The position numbers and the translations under genes are program-made. A stretch of 64,000 bases of DNA from Hymenobacter caeli (GTDB taxonomy: Bacteria; Bacteroidota; Bacteroidia; Cytophagales; Hymenobacteraceae): the NCBI RefSeq assembly GCF_013294115.1, contig NZ_JABSNP010000007.1, forward strand, positions 1-64,000. The letters run 5' to 3'. A model generated the notes under the pieces. The model saw only the letters and a list, made by a program, of their open reading frames with translations. It made no database searches and was not told the origin of the DNA. This document shows, piece by piece, positions 13,838 to 22,788 of the stretch (the first letter of the stretch is position 1; every line of letters starts with the position of its first letter).

Positions 13838-16328
13838 GCAATTGGTTTCGCCCGCCGTGCTGCGGGCCCTGGGTTGGACGCTGCTGCACTCGCTGTGGCA
13901 GGGCGCGCTGGCCGCCGCGCTGGTAGCGGTGGCGCTACTGGCGCTGCGCCGCCACGCGGCTGCCGTGCGCTACCGGGTGGCGGCCGGGGCCCTGGGGGCC
14001 CTGGTGCTAGTGGCAGCGGGCACGTTTGGCTATTACTACGGGGCCCCGGAAACGCTGGCCGCGCCCACTTACGGCGTCGTTGAGCTGGCCCAAACCACGG
14101 CCGCGCCCGCGGCGGTAGCTGCGGATTTTGCATCTTCTGAAACGACTGTCGTTGCCACGCCGCCTTCGAGCTGGCTGGCCACCGCCCGCGCCCATTTCGA
14201 CCAAAACCTGCCCTGGCTGGTGCTGGCTTGGGGCCTGGGCCTGCTGGTGATGAGCGTGCGCTTATTGGGCGGGCTGCTGTACGTGCGGCGGCTGCGCCGC
14301 CACCGCACCCGGCCGCTGCCGGCCGCCTGGCAAGCCCGCCTGGGGGCCCTGGCGGCCCGGGCCGGCCTGCGCCGCCCGGTGGCGCTGCTCGAATCGGGGC
14401 TGGTGGCCGCGCCGCTGGTGGTGGGGCACCTGCGGCCCCTGGTGCTGCTGCCGCTGGGCGCGGCGACGGGCCTGCCGGTGGCCTGCGTGGAAGCCATCCT
14501 GGCCCACGAGCTGGCCCACGTGCTGCGCCGCGACTACCTCGTGAACCTGCTGCAAACCCTGGCCGAAACCGTGTTTTTCTACCACCCGGCGGTGTGGTAC
14601 CTGGGCCAGTGCCTGCGGGAAGAGCGCGAAAACTGCTGCGACGACCTCGCCACCCAGCTGGTGGGCGGCGACCCGCTGCGGCTGGCCCGCGCCCTCACCG
14701 CCCTGGCCGAGTGGAGCCAGGCCGCCGTGCTGGCCCCCGCCCCGCGCCTGGCCCTGGCCGCCACCGGCGGGCGCGGCTCGTTGCTGGGCCGGGTGCGCCG
14801 GCTGGTGCAGGCCGCCCCGGCCCGCCCCACCCGCGGCGAGAGCCTGGCAGCGGTGGCCCTGCTGCTGGGTGGCCTGGGCTTGCTGGGCACCGGCGTAGCC
14901 TTGGCCGGTCCGGCGGCCCCGGCCCCGGCCGGCCCGCGCCTGCGCCAACTGGTGCCCGCCGCCCCGGTGGTGTGGCACTCGCTGTCCGTCCCTGCTGATA
15001 CCGTCAGACGCTTGGCGAAGGTGCCCCTGCCGCTCTCGGCCCCGGCCGTGCCTGCCATCCCCCCGGTTCCGCCCGTGCCACCGGTGGCCGACGCGCCCGA
15101 AGCCCCGAACGCTCCCGAAGCGCCCGCGATGCCCGAAGTGCCGGCAGCTCCCGACGCGCCGCGTCCGCCGCGGCTCCGCCGGCTGCGCGGGGGGCAGCCG
15201 GGCCCCGGCAGCACCGTTATCGTTGAGAAAGACAAGAAAGGCCGCCTCACCAAGCTGATTGTGGACGGGCAGCCGGTGGAAACCCAGGGCCCCAGCAAGA
15301 AAAGCAAGAAGGATAAGAAGATGCAGGTAGAAGTGATTCAGGTGCCTCCGGCGGGTGCCTGGGCCGTTGTGCCCGGCGGGCCCGGTAACCCCGAAGCCAC
15401 GCTGCGGGCCCTTGGTATGGGGCCCCTGGTGCAAACCTTCGGGCCGGAGGCCAACCTTGAACAGCAAACCAAAATGTTCAAGGAGCAGGAGAAGCTGTTT
15501 AAGCAGCGCGAAAAGTTGTTTCAGGAGCAAAAGCAGCTGTTACGCCAGTTGAACACTTACAAGCTGGATACTTATAATCAGCAGCTTAACGGTCTTGCTC
15601 TTGTCACGCCGGACGTGAACATCAACATGGACCTGGACACCGACGCCATTGAGCGCGACGCGGTGGAATCGGCCCGGCGCAGCTTGCGCCAATCGCTGCA
15701 AAGCCCCACCCTGAGCGACGACGACCGCCGCGCCACCGAGCAAGCGCTGGCATCGCTGGAAAACCGCCGCATCAGCCGCAACAACAGCCAGGCCGAAGCC
15801 AACGCGCGCCGCGCCGAAGCAAACGCCCGGCAGGCCGGCGTGAACGCGCTGCGTGCTGACGCGAACGCCCGGCGGGCCGATGCCAACACGCGCCGCATCG
15901 ACGCGGAGGTGCGCCGCCGCGAAGCGCAGGACCGGGCCGGTGAATCGACGGACGATGTGCGGGAGCGCCGCCGCGAGCTGCAAGTGCAAATCCGCGACGC
16001 CCAGCGCGAGCTGGCCCTGTTGCAGCGCGAAGAGGCGACGAGTAACAACGCGGCCGGCTCGGCCCGGGGCCCCCGCGCGCCGCAGACTCCGCCCGCGCCG
16101 CCGGCTTCCACGTCGTCCACCAAGGTGCGCGACGAGCTGCGTCGCGATGGCCTCATCGGCGCCGACGACAAAAGCTTCTCGTTTCAGCTCGACGACAAGG
16201 GCGGGCGCGTGAACGGCAAGGCCCTGACGCCGGCCCAGGCCGAGAAGTACCGCCGGCAGTTTTTGCCCGCGGCCACGGGTGGCGGCAAAAATAAATCCGC
16301 CATCAGCATCAACGTCAACGAGCGGTAG
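13824..16328 (+). CDS. BlaR1-like M56 metallopeptidase with long C-terminal extension
   Basis: An 834-residue membrane protease-sensor. Hydrophobic segments occupy ~15-37, 50-72, 127-150 and ~335-360. The M56 zinc motif HELAH is at ~228-232, followed by ENCCDDLA with the third-ligand region. In BlaR1/MecR1 such proteases trigger cleavage of the partner repressor. Instead of a penicillin-binding domain, the C-terminal ~470 residues hold a Pro/Ala linker (~390-450), a helical segment of Lys/Glu/Gln repeats (~550-580) and a coiled coil of ANARRAEANARQA-type repeats (~655-700). The signal sensed is therefore unlikely to be a beta-lactam bound in the classical way. It is coupled to the upstream repressor and ended by a terminator at 16354. 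Confidence 0.88.
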   Translation: MSTLEQLVSPAVLRALGWTLLHSLWQGALAAALVAVALLALRRHAAAVRYRVAAGALGALVLVAAGTFGYYYGAPETLAAPTYGVVELAQTTAAPAAVAADFASSETTVVATPPSSWLATARAHFDQNLPWLVLAWGLGLLVMSVRLLGGLLYVRRLRRHRTRPLPAAWQARLGALAARAGLRRPVALLESGLVAAPLVVGHLRPLVLLPLGAATGLPVACVEAILAHELAHVLRRDYLVNLLQTLAETVFFYHPAVWYLGQCLREERENCCDDLATQLVGGDPLRLARALTALAEWSQAAVLAPAPRLALAATGGRGSLLGRVRRLVQAAPARPTRGESLAAVALLLGGLGLLGTGVALAGPAAPAPAGPRLRQLVPAAPVVWHSLSVPADTVRRLAKVPLPLSAPAVPAIPPVPPVPPVADAPEAPNAPEAPAMPEVPAAPDAPRPPRLRRLRGGQPGPGSTVIVEKDKKGRLTKLIVDGQPVETQGPSKKSKKDKKMQVEVIQVPPAGAWAVVPGGPGNPEATLRALGMGPLVQTFGPEANLEQQTKMFKEQEKLFKQREKLFQEQKQLLRQLNTYKLDTYNQQLNGLALVTPDVNINMDLDTDAIERDAVESARRSLRQSLQSPTLSDDDRRATEQALASLENRRISRNNSQAEANARRAEANARQAGVNALRADANARRADANTRRIDAEVRRREAQDRAGESTDDVRERRRELQVQIRDAQRELALLQREEATSNNAAGSARGPRAPQTPPAPPASTSSTKVRDELRRDGLIGADDKSFSFQLDDKGGRVNGKALTPAQAEKYRRQFLPAATGGGKNKSAISINVNER

Positions 16329-16353
16329 CCACCGGTTGCCGCCGCCAAGTACT

Positions 16354-16395
16354 TGGGCCAGCTTCTTGATTTGCAAGGAGCTGGCCCATTTTTTT
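16354..16395 (+). terminator. Rho-independent terminator after the blaR-like gene
   Basis: TGGGCCAGCT (16354-16363) pairs with AGCTGGCCCA (16379-16388) and is followed by seven T. Confidence 0.88.
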
Positions 16396-16526
16396 GATTA
16401 AAAGCCCTCCTTTGCCAGTGACCAATCACATGCCCGTAAAAATATTTCTTCGGGGCCCCGTAACGAACCGCCCGCCCGGCGGTACTCCTTCCAAACCCTT
16501 CCTTCTCGTCGTTTGCTTTCACGTGT

Positions 16527-17081
16527 ATGCCGCTTGCCGTAGTTGATGCGCCGCCCAGCGACGAAGCCCTGATGGCCCGGGTGCGGGCCGACGAGCTGGA
16601 CTGCCTCACGGGGCTGTTCGAGCGCTACCAGGGGCCCCTGTTCGGGTTCCTGGCCCGGTTGGCCAACGGCGACCGGGACGTGGCCCAGGACCTGACCCAG
16701 AACGTGTTCGTGCGGGTGCTGCGCTACCGCGCCAGCTACCAGCCCGGGCAGCCCTTCCGGGCCTGGGTGTACCAAATGGCCCGCCACGTTTGGGCCGACC
16801 ACTACCAACGCCAGCGCCCCACCGCCGACCTGGACACCGTAGAAAAAACCGCCGCCCACGGCCGCGCCGCCCACGCTCAGCGCACCGCTACCGACGAGCA
16901 CCAGGCCCTGCACGAAGCCCTGGCCCTGCTGCCCGCCCCCCAGCGCGAGGTGCTGGTGCTGCACCGCTTCCAGGGCTTCGACTACGCCGAAATTGGCGAG
17001 CAGCTGGGCTGCTCCGCCGGCGCGGCCCGCGTAAAAGCCCACCGGGCTTTGGACGCGCTGCGGCGAATTTATTTGAGCTAA
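16527..17081 (+). CDS. ECF RNA polymerase sigma factor
   Basis: A 184-residue sigma-70 family factor of the extracytoplasmic-function group. Region 2 is at ~25-95 (LTGLFERYQGPLFGFLARL; DLTQNVFVRVLRYRASYQPGQPFRAWVYQMARHVWADHYQ). Region 4 is at ~122-180 (HEALALLPAPQREVLVLHRFQGFDYAEIGEQLGCSAGAARVKAHRALDALR). The next gene, 31 bases on, encodes a zinc-finger membrane protein that is the likely anti-sigma factor, and two DUF4097 genes follow. The AT-rich gap 16396-16526 upstream probably holds its promoter. The regulon is unknown. Confidence 0.93.
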   Translation: MPLAVVDAPPSDEALMARVRADELDCLTGLFERYQGPLFGFLARLANGDRDVAQDLTQNVFVRVLRYRASYQPGQPFRAWVYQMARHVWADHYQRQRPTADLDTVEKTAAHGRAAHAQRTATDEHQALHEALALLPAPQREVLVLHRFQGFDYAEIGEQLGCSAGAARVKAHRALDALRRIYLS

Positions 17082-17112
17082 TCAGTTAAAAGTTAACCTT
17101 TATCCATTAACA

Positions 17113-18009
17113 GTGGACACAAACTATCCTACTTCCGCCCCCTTGCCCGACCCGGCTTGCGCCGCGCTGCGGCCCTGGCTGCCCGAGCTGGCCGACGGCC
17201 GGCCGCTGCCGGCCGAGGCGGCGCACTTGGCCGCGCACTTGTCCACCTGCCCCGCCTGCCAGGCCGAGCTGACTCAGCTGCGCACGCTCTTCGCCGACCT
17301 CGACGCCCTGCCCGCCGAAGTGCCGCCGCTGGCCCTGCGCGACGATTTTCTGGCCATGCTGGCCCAGGAAAAAGCGGCCCTGGCCGCCAGCACTCCCGCC
17401 GCCCCCGGCCTGACGGCCCAGCGCGGCGAGCAGCCGTTAGCCATTCAGTTACCCCAGAACCCAGGCCCCAGGCCCCAGGCACCAGGCACCAATAATTGGG
17501 TGCGCATCGCGGCCAGCGTGGCGCTGGTGGCCATCGGCGCGGTGCTGGGCCTGCTACTGCGCGGCGGGGCCCCGGCGGCCCAGGTGGCGAGCGTGGCGGC
17601 CCCGGCGCAGCCCCCGCTGTCGGCGCAGTTGGCGGCGGCGCGGCAGCGGCCGGCTTCGGCCAGCCAGCGCCTGCTGCTGGTGAGCCAGGCCCCGGCCGCC
17701 GTGGTGGAGCCCGGCGACCCCGCCGTGCTGGCCCTCATCCACACCCTCGACACCGACCCCAACCCCAACGTGCGCCTGGCGGCCTGCGACGCCCTGTTCC
17801 GCCTGCGGGCCGACCCGCGCGTGGGCCCCGCCCTGGTGGAAGCCCTGCCCCTGCAAACCGACCCCAACGTGCAAATTACCCTTATCGAAACGCTGGTGAC
17901 GCTGCGCGAAAAACGCGCCGTGCCCCAGCTGGAACAAATGAGCCGCCAGCCCGAAGTACTGCCCGCCGTGCGCCAGCAAGCCGAAAGCGGCCTGGGGCAA
18001 CTGATTTGA
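17113..18009 (+). CDS. Putative anti-sigma factor, zinc finger plus HEAT repeats
   Basis: A 298-residue protein starting at GTG 17113. The N-terminal ~60 residues contain the zf-HC2 anti-sigma pattern (HLSTCPACQAELTQL: His-x3-Cys-x2-Cys). Residues ~132-152 are one transmembrane helix (IAASVALVAIGAVLGLLL). The extracytoplasmic C-terminal third has HEAT-like repeats (DTDPNPNVRLAACDALFRL, LQTDPNVQITLIETLVTL, REKRAVPQLEQM). It should hold the ECF factor at the membrane and release it on a periplasmic signal. Just before the helix a run of CCAGGCCCCAGGCACC-type units (17455-17492) encodes NPGPRPQAPGTNN and looks like an intergenic repeat that entered the frame. Confidence 0.8.
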   Translation: MDTNYPTSAPLPDPACAALRPWLPELADGRPLPAEAAHLAAHLSTCPACQAELTQLRTLFADLDALPAEVPPLALRDDFLAMLAQEKAALAASTPAAPGLTAQRGEQPLAIQLPQNPGPRPQAPGTNNWVRIAASVALVAIGAVLGLLLRGGAPAAQVASVAAPAQPPLSAQLAAARQRPASASQRLLLVSQAPAAVVEPGDPAVLALIHTLDTDPNPNVRLAACDALFRLRADPRVGPALVEALPLQTDPNVQITLIETLVTLREKRAVPQLEQMSRQPEVLPAVRQQAESGLGQLI

Positions 18010-18022
18010 CCCCCACTGCCAA

Positions 18023-18084
18023 GTACAACGGAGGGGCCCGCCGTTCCCCGCGGGGCCCCGCAACGGCGCGCCACTCCGTTGTAC
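18023..18084. repeat. Inverted repeat before the first DUF4097 gene
   Basis: GTACAACGGAG (18023-18033) pairs with CTCCGTTGTAC (18074-18084). Between them lies very GC-rich self-complementary sequence. It sits 14 bases after the anti-sigma stop and could end or attenuate the transcript before the DUF4097 genes. Confidence 0.6.
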
Positions 18085-18143
18085 CCGGCCTTTTCCCCCG
18101 GCCTTTTTTAAGGCTGCTGATTCCCTTCTTTCGTCCTCTTATC

Positions 18144-18923
18144 ATGAAAAAATACGCGCTTCTTCCGCTGCTGGCCCTGGGGCTGGCCCTGCCCGCCCAG
18201 CTGCGGGCCCAGGAATTCCGAATGAAATTCAACAGTGCCCAAAACCGCAAGGTGGTGCTCGACATGCACGGCAGCGACGTGACGGTGGAGGGCTACGACG
18301 GCGACGAGCTGATAATTAAAGGCTCGGGCGGTTACGAGGCCCCACCGTCCAGCGCTATCGGCCTGCACGCCGTGTACAGCGGCGGCACCGACAACACCCG
18401 CCTGGGCCTGGCCGTGTCGCAGGCCGGCGACAACACCATCCGCGTGGTGCGCACCACCCGCGGCGAAGACCACTACACCGTGCGCCTGCCCCGCCAAACC
18501 GACGTGGCCTTCGGCCAGGACGGCTGGGGCAGCGACGACCTGCTGCTGCGCGACCTGGCCGGGCGCATCGAAGTGAGCCTGAAATCGGGCGACCTCCGGC
18601 TGCTGAACGTGAGCGGTCCCGTGGTGGCCAACACCATCAGCGGCGACATTCAAATAAAATTCGGGGCCACGCCCACCCAGCCCAGCGCCGTGTCGTCGGT
18701 GAGCGGCGACGTGGACGTGACGCTGCCCGCCGCGGCCAGAATCAGCCTCTCGATGCGTTCGATTTCGGGCGAAATCTACACCGATTTCGACCTGAGCCTG
18801 GGCGGCGGCAACGGCCTGCGCCACGTGGGCGGCCAAACCGTGGAGGGCCGCGCCAACGGCGGCGGCGCGGCCCTGTCGCTGAAGACGATTAGCGGCGACA
18901 TTTTCGTGCGCAAAGCCAAGTAA
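18144..18923 (+). CDS. DUF4097 beta-helix protein, secreted (copy 1)
   Basis: A 259-residue protein with a Sec signal peptide (YALLPLLALGLALPAQLRAQ). The body consists of short beta strands punctuated by the DUF4097 signature repeat 'SGD': VSLKSGDLRLLNVSG, ANTISGDIQIKFG, SSVSGDVDVTLP, RSISGEIYTDF, KTISGDIFVRK. Such putative adhesins form a right-handed beta-helix and often sit with ECF sigma/anti-sigma genes in Bacteroidota, as here. It has no sorting domain or lipobox, so it is likely periplasmic or loosely exported. A paralogue follows. Confidence 0.85.
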   Translation: MKKYALLPLLALGLALPAQLRAQEFRMKFNSAQNRKVVLDMHGSDVTVEGYDGDELIIKGSGGYEAPPSSAIGLHAVYSGGTDNTRLGLAVSQAGDNTIRVVRTTRGEDHYTVRLPRQTDVAFGQDGWGSDDLLLRDLAGRIEVSLKSGDLRLLNVSGPVVANTISGDIQIKFGATPTQPSAVSSVSGDVDVTLPAAARISLSMRSISGEIYTDFDLSLGGGNGLRHVGGQTVEGRANGGGAALSLKTISGDIFVRKAK

Positions 18924-19112
18924 AAAAATGTGAAAGATGTGGGGATGTGGGAGATGTGGAAATGAATGGACGGACAGCGGAGGGGCGCTTGGCTCAGTTC
19001 GGGCGCACCGCCTAGCCATGCTCGTCGCACCACTTCCTGTTCAGTTCCATATCCCGCACAGCACTGCATTTTCCACATTTTCACGTTCTCGCATCTCCAC
19101 ATTAAAAAAGCC

Positions 19113-19982
19113 ATGAATCGTTTTCTACTCGCCGCCTCTTTGCTGCTCGGCAGCCTGGGCCCGGCCCTGGCCCAGCGCCTCGTGGCCCAAACCGCCGCGC
19201 TGGCCAGCGGGCAGGGCGTATTTCTGGACTTAAAGTACGCCCACAGCATTCGGGTGCGGCCGGGGGCGGGGCTGAGCGTGCAGGCCCGCGTGGCCCTCAA
19301 CGACAACCAGAACAACGACTTGTATAGCCTGGACCTGGTGCCGGGCGCGGCGGGGCTGGGCGTGGTGGAAAAGCTGGACGAGGAGAAGCTGCGCCAAACC
19401 CACTTCGAGGGCGACTGCGACGAGGGCAGCCGCAACAACTCGGGCGGCGGCGTGCACGGCGGCTACACCCGCTCCGAAAAGACGGGCGGGCTGCGGCCCA
19501 CCCTCAGCTACCACAAGGGCGGCTACAGCTACTGCGTGAAAATCGACTACGAGGTGACGCTGCCCGCCGGCACGGCCCTGCGCATCACCACGATTAGCGG
19601 CGACATCGACCTGAGCGGCCTGTCGGGGCCCGTCACGGCCAAAACCGTGAGCGGCAACCTGCTGCTGAGCGCCCTGAGCGGCCCCCTGACGGTGCGCAGC
19701 GTGAGCGGCGACGTGACGCTGAGCAACCTGGCCAGCGCCGCCGTGGAAGCCACCACCGTGAGCGGCGACGTGGACCTGAGCTGGCCCCCGGCCACGGCCG
19801 CCGCCCTGACTATGAAGACCGTGACCGGCGAGGTGTACGCCGACCCGGCCGTGACCTTCAGCAACCTCAAGGCGCACAGCTACGTGGGCTACGAGCTGCA
19901 CGGCAGCTACGGCAGCGGCCCCGGGCCCCTGGTGAAGCTGGAATCGGTGAGCGGCGACGTGTTTTTTCGCCAGCAGCCGTAG
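19113..19982 (+). CDS. DUF4097 beta-helix protein, secreted (copy 2)
   Basis: A 289-residue paralogue of the preceding protein, with signal peptide FLLAASLLLGSLGPALAQ. The first ~140 residues differ and include a Gly/Asn-rich insert with two cysteines (GDCDEGSRNNSGGGVHGGY; YSYCVKIDY). From ~150 on it shows the same SGD ladder: TTISGDIDLSGLSGP, KTVSGNLLLSALSGP, RSVSGDVTLSNL, TTVSGDVDLSW, ESVSGDVFFRQ. ATG 19113 gives the signal peptide. The 189-base gap before it contains inverted GATGTGGAGA/TCTCCACAT-like units, a possible terminator between the copies. It is probably an output gene of the upstream sigma factor; that is an inference. Confidence 0.85.
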   Translation: MNRFLLAASLLLGSLGPALAQRLVAQTAALASGQGVFLDLKYAHSIRVRPGAGLSVQARVALNDNQNNDLYSLDLVPGAAGLGVVEKLDEEKLRQTHFEGDCDEGSRNNSGGGVHGGYTRSEKTGGLRPTLSYHKGGYSYCVKIDYEVTLPAGTALRITTISGDIDLSGLSGPVTAKTVSGNLLLSALSGPLTVRSVSGDVTLSNLASAAVEATTVSGDVDLSWPPATAAALTMKTVTGEVYADPAVTFSNLKAHSYVGYELHGSYGSGPGPLVKLESVSGDVFFRQQP

Positions 19983-20147
19983 GGCGGCCGGGCGTGGGCG
20001 AGGAGTGCCGGGGCCCGGGGCCCGGGGCCCCGGCCGGGGCGGCGTGCCCGAACCGCCGGCCCCCGGCGCGATAAAAAGTCGGGCCCCAGGCAACGGCGGC
20101 ACTTTCCCCGGGTCATTGGCCCGCTCTAACTCTCCCCACCCAACGTT

Positions 20148-22739
20148 ATGTATTACCTCCTGGCCTTGCGCGGGCCCCTGGCTCTAGTGCTGAGCTTGTT
20201 GTGCCTGGCCGGGGCCGCGCCGGCCGGGGCCCAGCCGGCCCCGGCGGCGGGGGCCCCCGCGGCCGCCGCGCCGCGCCGGCAGCTGGCGGCCCGCCGCACG
20301 GCGGCCCCCATCAAGCTCGACGGCCTGCTCGACGACGCGGCCTGGGCCGACGCCCCGGTGGCCGGCCGGTTCACCGAGCAGCAGCCCCACCCCGGGCGGC
20401 CCGAGCGGCTGCCCACCGAAGTTCGGGTGCTCTACGACGACGCGGCCATGTACGTAGGGGCCAAGATGGTGGAGGCCGGCCCCGACAGCATCAAGCGCGA
20501 GCTGACGCAGCGCGACAACATCGGCAACACCGACTTCATCGGCGTGTTTCTCGACCCCTACCGCGACCACCTCAACGGCTACGGCTTCCTGGTGATGAGC
20601 ACCGGGGTGCAGTTCGACGCCCGCTACTCGCCCGCCAACGGCGAAGACGACTCCTGGAACGCCGTGTGGGACAGCCGCGTGGCCCCGCTGCCCGATGGCA
20701 AGGGGTGGAGCGTGGAAATTCGGATTCCCTACTCGGCCATCCGCTTCGCCCAGGCCCCGGTGCAAACCTGGGGCCTCAACTTCATGCGCCAGCGCAAAAA
20801 GGACAACCAGCGGTTTTTCTGGAACGAAATCAAGCCCAGCGTCGATGGCTTCGTGAACCAGTGGGGCGAGCTGGGGGGCCTCGAAAACCTGCACCCGCCG
20901 CTGCGCCTCTCCCTCACGCCTTACGTGAGCACCTACGTGAACCACTACCCCTACCAGGAGCAGGGCCGGCAAAACACCACCACCAGCTTCAACGGCGGGG
21001 CCGACGTGAAGTGGGGCATCAACGAGAGCTTCACGCTGGACGCCACGCTGGTGCCCGATTTTGGCCAGGTGCAGAGCGACAACCAGGTGCTTAATCTCTC
21101 GCCTTTCGAGGTGCAGTACCAGGAAAACCGCACGTTTTTCACCGAAGGCACCGAGCTGTTCAACAAGGGCGGGCTGTTTTATTCGCGGCGGGTGGGGGCC
21201 CAGCCGCTGGGCTTCGGCGACGTGGCCGGGGCCCTGGGCAAGGGCGAGTTCATCGCCCAAAACCCCGGCATAACGCGCCTGCTGAACGCCACCAAAGTGT
21301 CGGGCCGCACCCGCAAGGGCCTGGGCATCGGCGTGTTCAATGCCGTATCGGCGGCCAGCTACGCCACGGTGCAGGACTCGGCCAGCGGCCGCCAGCGCCG
21401 CGTGCTCACCCAGCCGCTCACCAACTACAACATCGTGGTGCTCGACCAGAGCCTGCCCCACAACTCCTTCGTTTCGTTCATCAACACCAACGTGAGCCGC
21501 GCCGGCGGCGTGTACGGGGCCAACGTGGCGGCCGGCCTGTTCCGCTTCAACGACCAGAAAAACCGCTATTCCTTCCGGGGCCAGGCCACTTACTCGCGCC
21601 GCCGCGGCCAACTGCTGAACGCGGACGCGCCCGTGGACGACCCCGACGGCTACCAGTACTACCTGAACTACGGCAAGATATCGGGCAACTTCACCTGGTA
21701 CGTGGACCACGGCATCCAGTCGGCCGCCTACAACCCCAACGACCTGGGCATCCTCTTCGGCAACAACAACATGAGCCAGTCGGTGAACGCGGCCTACAAC
21801 AAGTACCAGCCCTTCTGGAAGGTGAACAACCTCTACACCAGCGCCGGCGTCAACCACTCGTACCTGCTGCGGCCCCTGCTCTACCAGAGCCTGGACTTCT
21901 ACGCCCAGGCCAGCACCACCTTCACCAAAAGCTTCCTGAACGCCTCCCTCACCCTGAACGTGGACCCCCGGCAGCGCGACTTTTACGAGCCGCGCACCGC
22001 CCCGCTCGGCCCGTACTACGTGCGGCTGCCGGGCAGCACCTACCTGGGTGGCTCCGTCTCGTCGGACGGCCGCAAGAAGCTGGCCTACGACCTCAGCGCC
22101 GTGGCCCGCCAGTACGCCCTCGACGACCGCCTGACGCGCCCGCGCCGCGCCACCTACGCCCTCACCCTGAGCCCCCGCTACCGCCTCAGCGACCGCCTCA
22201 ACTTCCGTTACACGTTTGACTATAACCTGAAAGTGAACCAGATGGGCTACGTGAACGACGGCTTAAACCCCGCCGACCCGCTCGACCAGCCGCTGCTGGC
22301 CGTGCTGGGCCCCGACGTGCTGCTGGGCCGCCGCCGCGTGGTGACGTACACCAACACGCTGGCGGCCAACTACACCTTCACCAACCGCATCTCGCTCACG
22401 TTCCGCGCCCGGCACTACACCAGCAACGTGCACTACCTGGCGTTTGCCCGCCTGGGCCCCGGCGGCAACGAAGCGGACTTGCCCGCCTACCGCCGCAACC
22501 ACGACAACAGCTTCAACGCCTTCAACATCGACACCGCCCTCGTGTGGTGGTTCGCGCCCGGCTCGCAGGTCAGCATCGTCTGGAAAAACGCCAACTCGAC
22601 CTACCTGGAAGGCAACGAGGCCACCCCGCTCTACTTCGACAACTTGGCCAACACCGTCAACACCCCGCACAACAACAACGTGTCGGTGAAGGTGTTGTAC
22701 TACCTCGACTACCTCGCGCTGCGGCCCCGGCGGGGGTAG
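20148..22739 (+). CDS. DUF5916 family outer-membrane-like protein
   Basis: An 863-residue protein with an N-terminal signal peptide (ALVLSLLCLAGAAPAGAQ). Residues ~45-240 form a carbohydrate-binding-module family 9-like domain (IKLDGLLDDAAWADAP, VRVLYDDAAMYVGAKM, FIGVFLDPYRD, WSVEIRIPYSAIRF). The rest is the DUF5916 body, rich in alternating aromatic beta strands (YQENRTFFTEGTELFNKGGLFYSRRVG) and predicted to be an outer-membrane barrel. These proteins are common in Bacteroidota and of unknown function; a role in handling peptide or glycan at the surface is often supposed. It has no neighbour that explains it. Confidence 0.88.
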   Translation: MYYLLALRGPLALVLSLLCLAGAAPAGAQPAPAAGAPAAAAPRRQLAARRTAAPIKLDGLLDDAAWADAPVAGRFTEQQPHPGRPERLPTEVRVLYDDAAMYVGAKMVEAGPDSIKRELTQRDNIGNTDFIGVFLDPYRDHLNGYGFLVMSTGVQFDARYSPANGEDDSWNAVWDSRVAPLPDGKGWSVEIRIPYSAIRFAQAPVQTWGLNFMRQRKKDNQRFFWNEIKPSVDGFVNQWGELGGLENLHPPLRLSLTPYVSTYVNHYPYQEQGRQNTTTSFNGGADVKWGINESFTLDATLVPDFGQVQSDNQVLNLSPFEVQYQENRTFFTEGTELFNKGGLFYSRRVGAQPLGFGDVAGALGKGEFIAQNPGITRLLNATKVSGRTRKGLGIGVFNAVSAASYATVQDSASGRQRRVLTQPLTNYNIVVLDQSLPHNSFVSFINTNVSRAGGVYGANVAAGLFRFNDQKNRYSFRGQATYSRRRGQLLNADAPVDDPDGYQYYLNYGKISGNFTWYVDHGIQSAAYNPNDLGILFGNNNMSQSVNAAYNKYQPFWKVNNLYTSAGVNHSYLLRPLLYQSLDFYAQASTTFTKSFLNASLTLNVDPRQRDFYEPRTAPLGPYYVRLPGSTYLGGSVSSDGRKKLAYDLSAVARQYALDDRLTRPRRATYALTLSPRYRLSDRLNFRYTFDYNLKVNQMGYVNDGLNPADPLDQPLLAVLGPDVLLGRRRVVTYTNTLAANYTFTNRISLTFRARHYTSNVHYLAFARLGPGGNEADLPAYRRNHDNSFNAFNIDTALVWWFAPGSQVSIVWKNANSTYLEGNEATPLYFDNLANTVNTPHNNNVSVKVLYYLDYLALRPRRG

Positions 22740-22788
22740 GGCGGGCCGTAGCAGGGGCTTTAATTTGCCTCAGGCTTTAATTTGCGTC

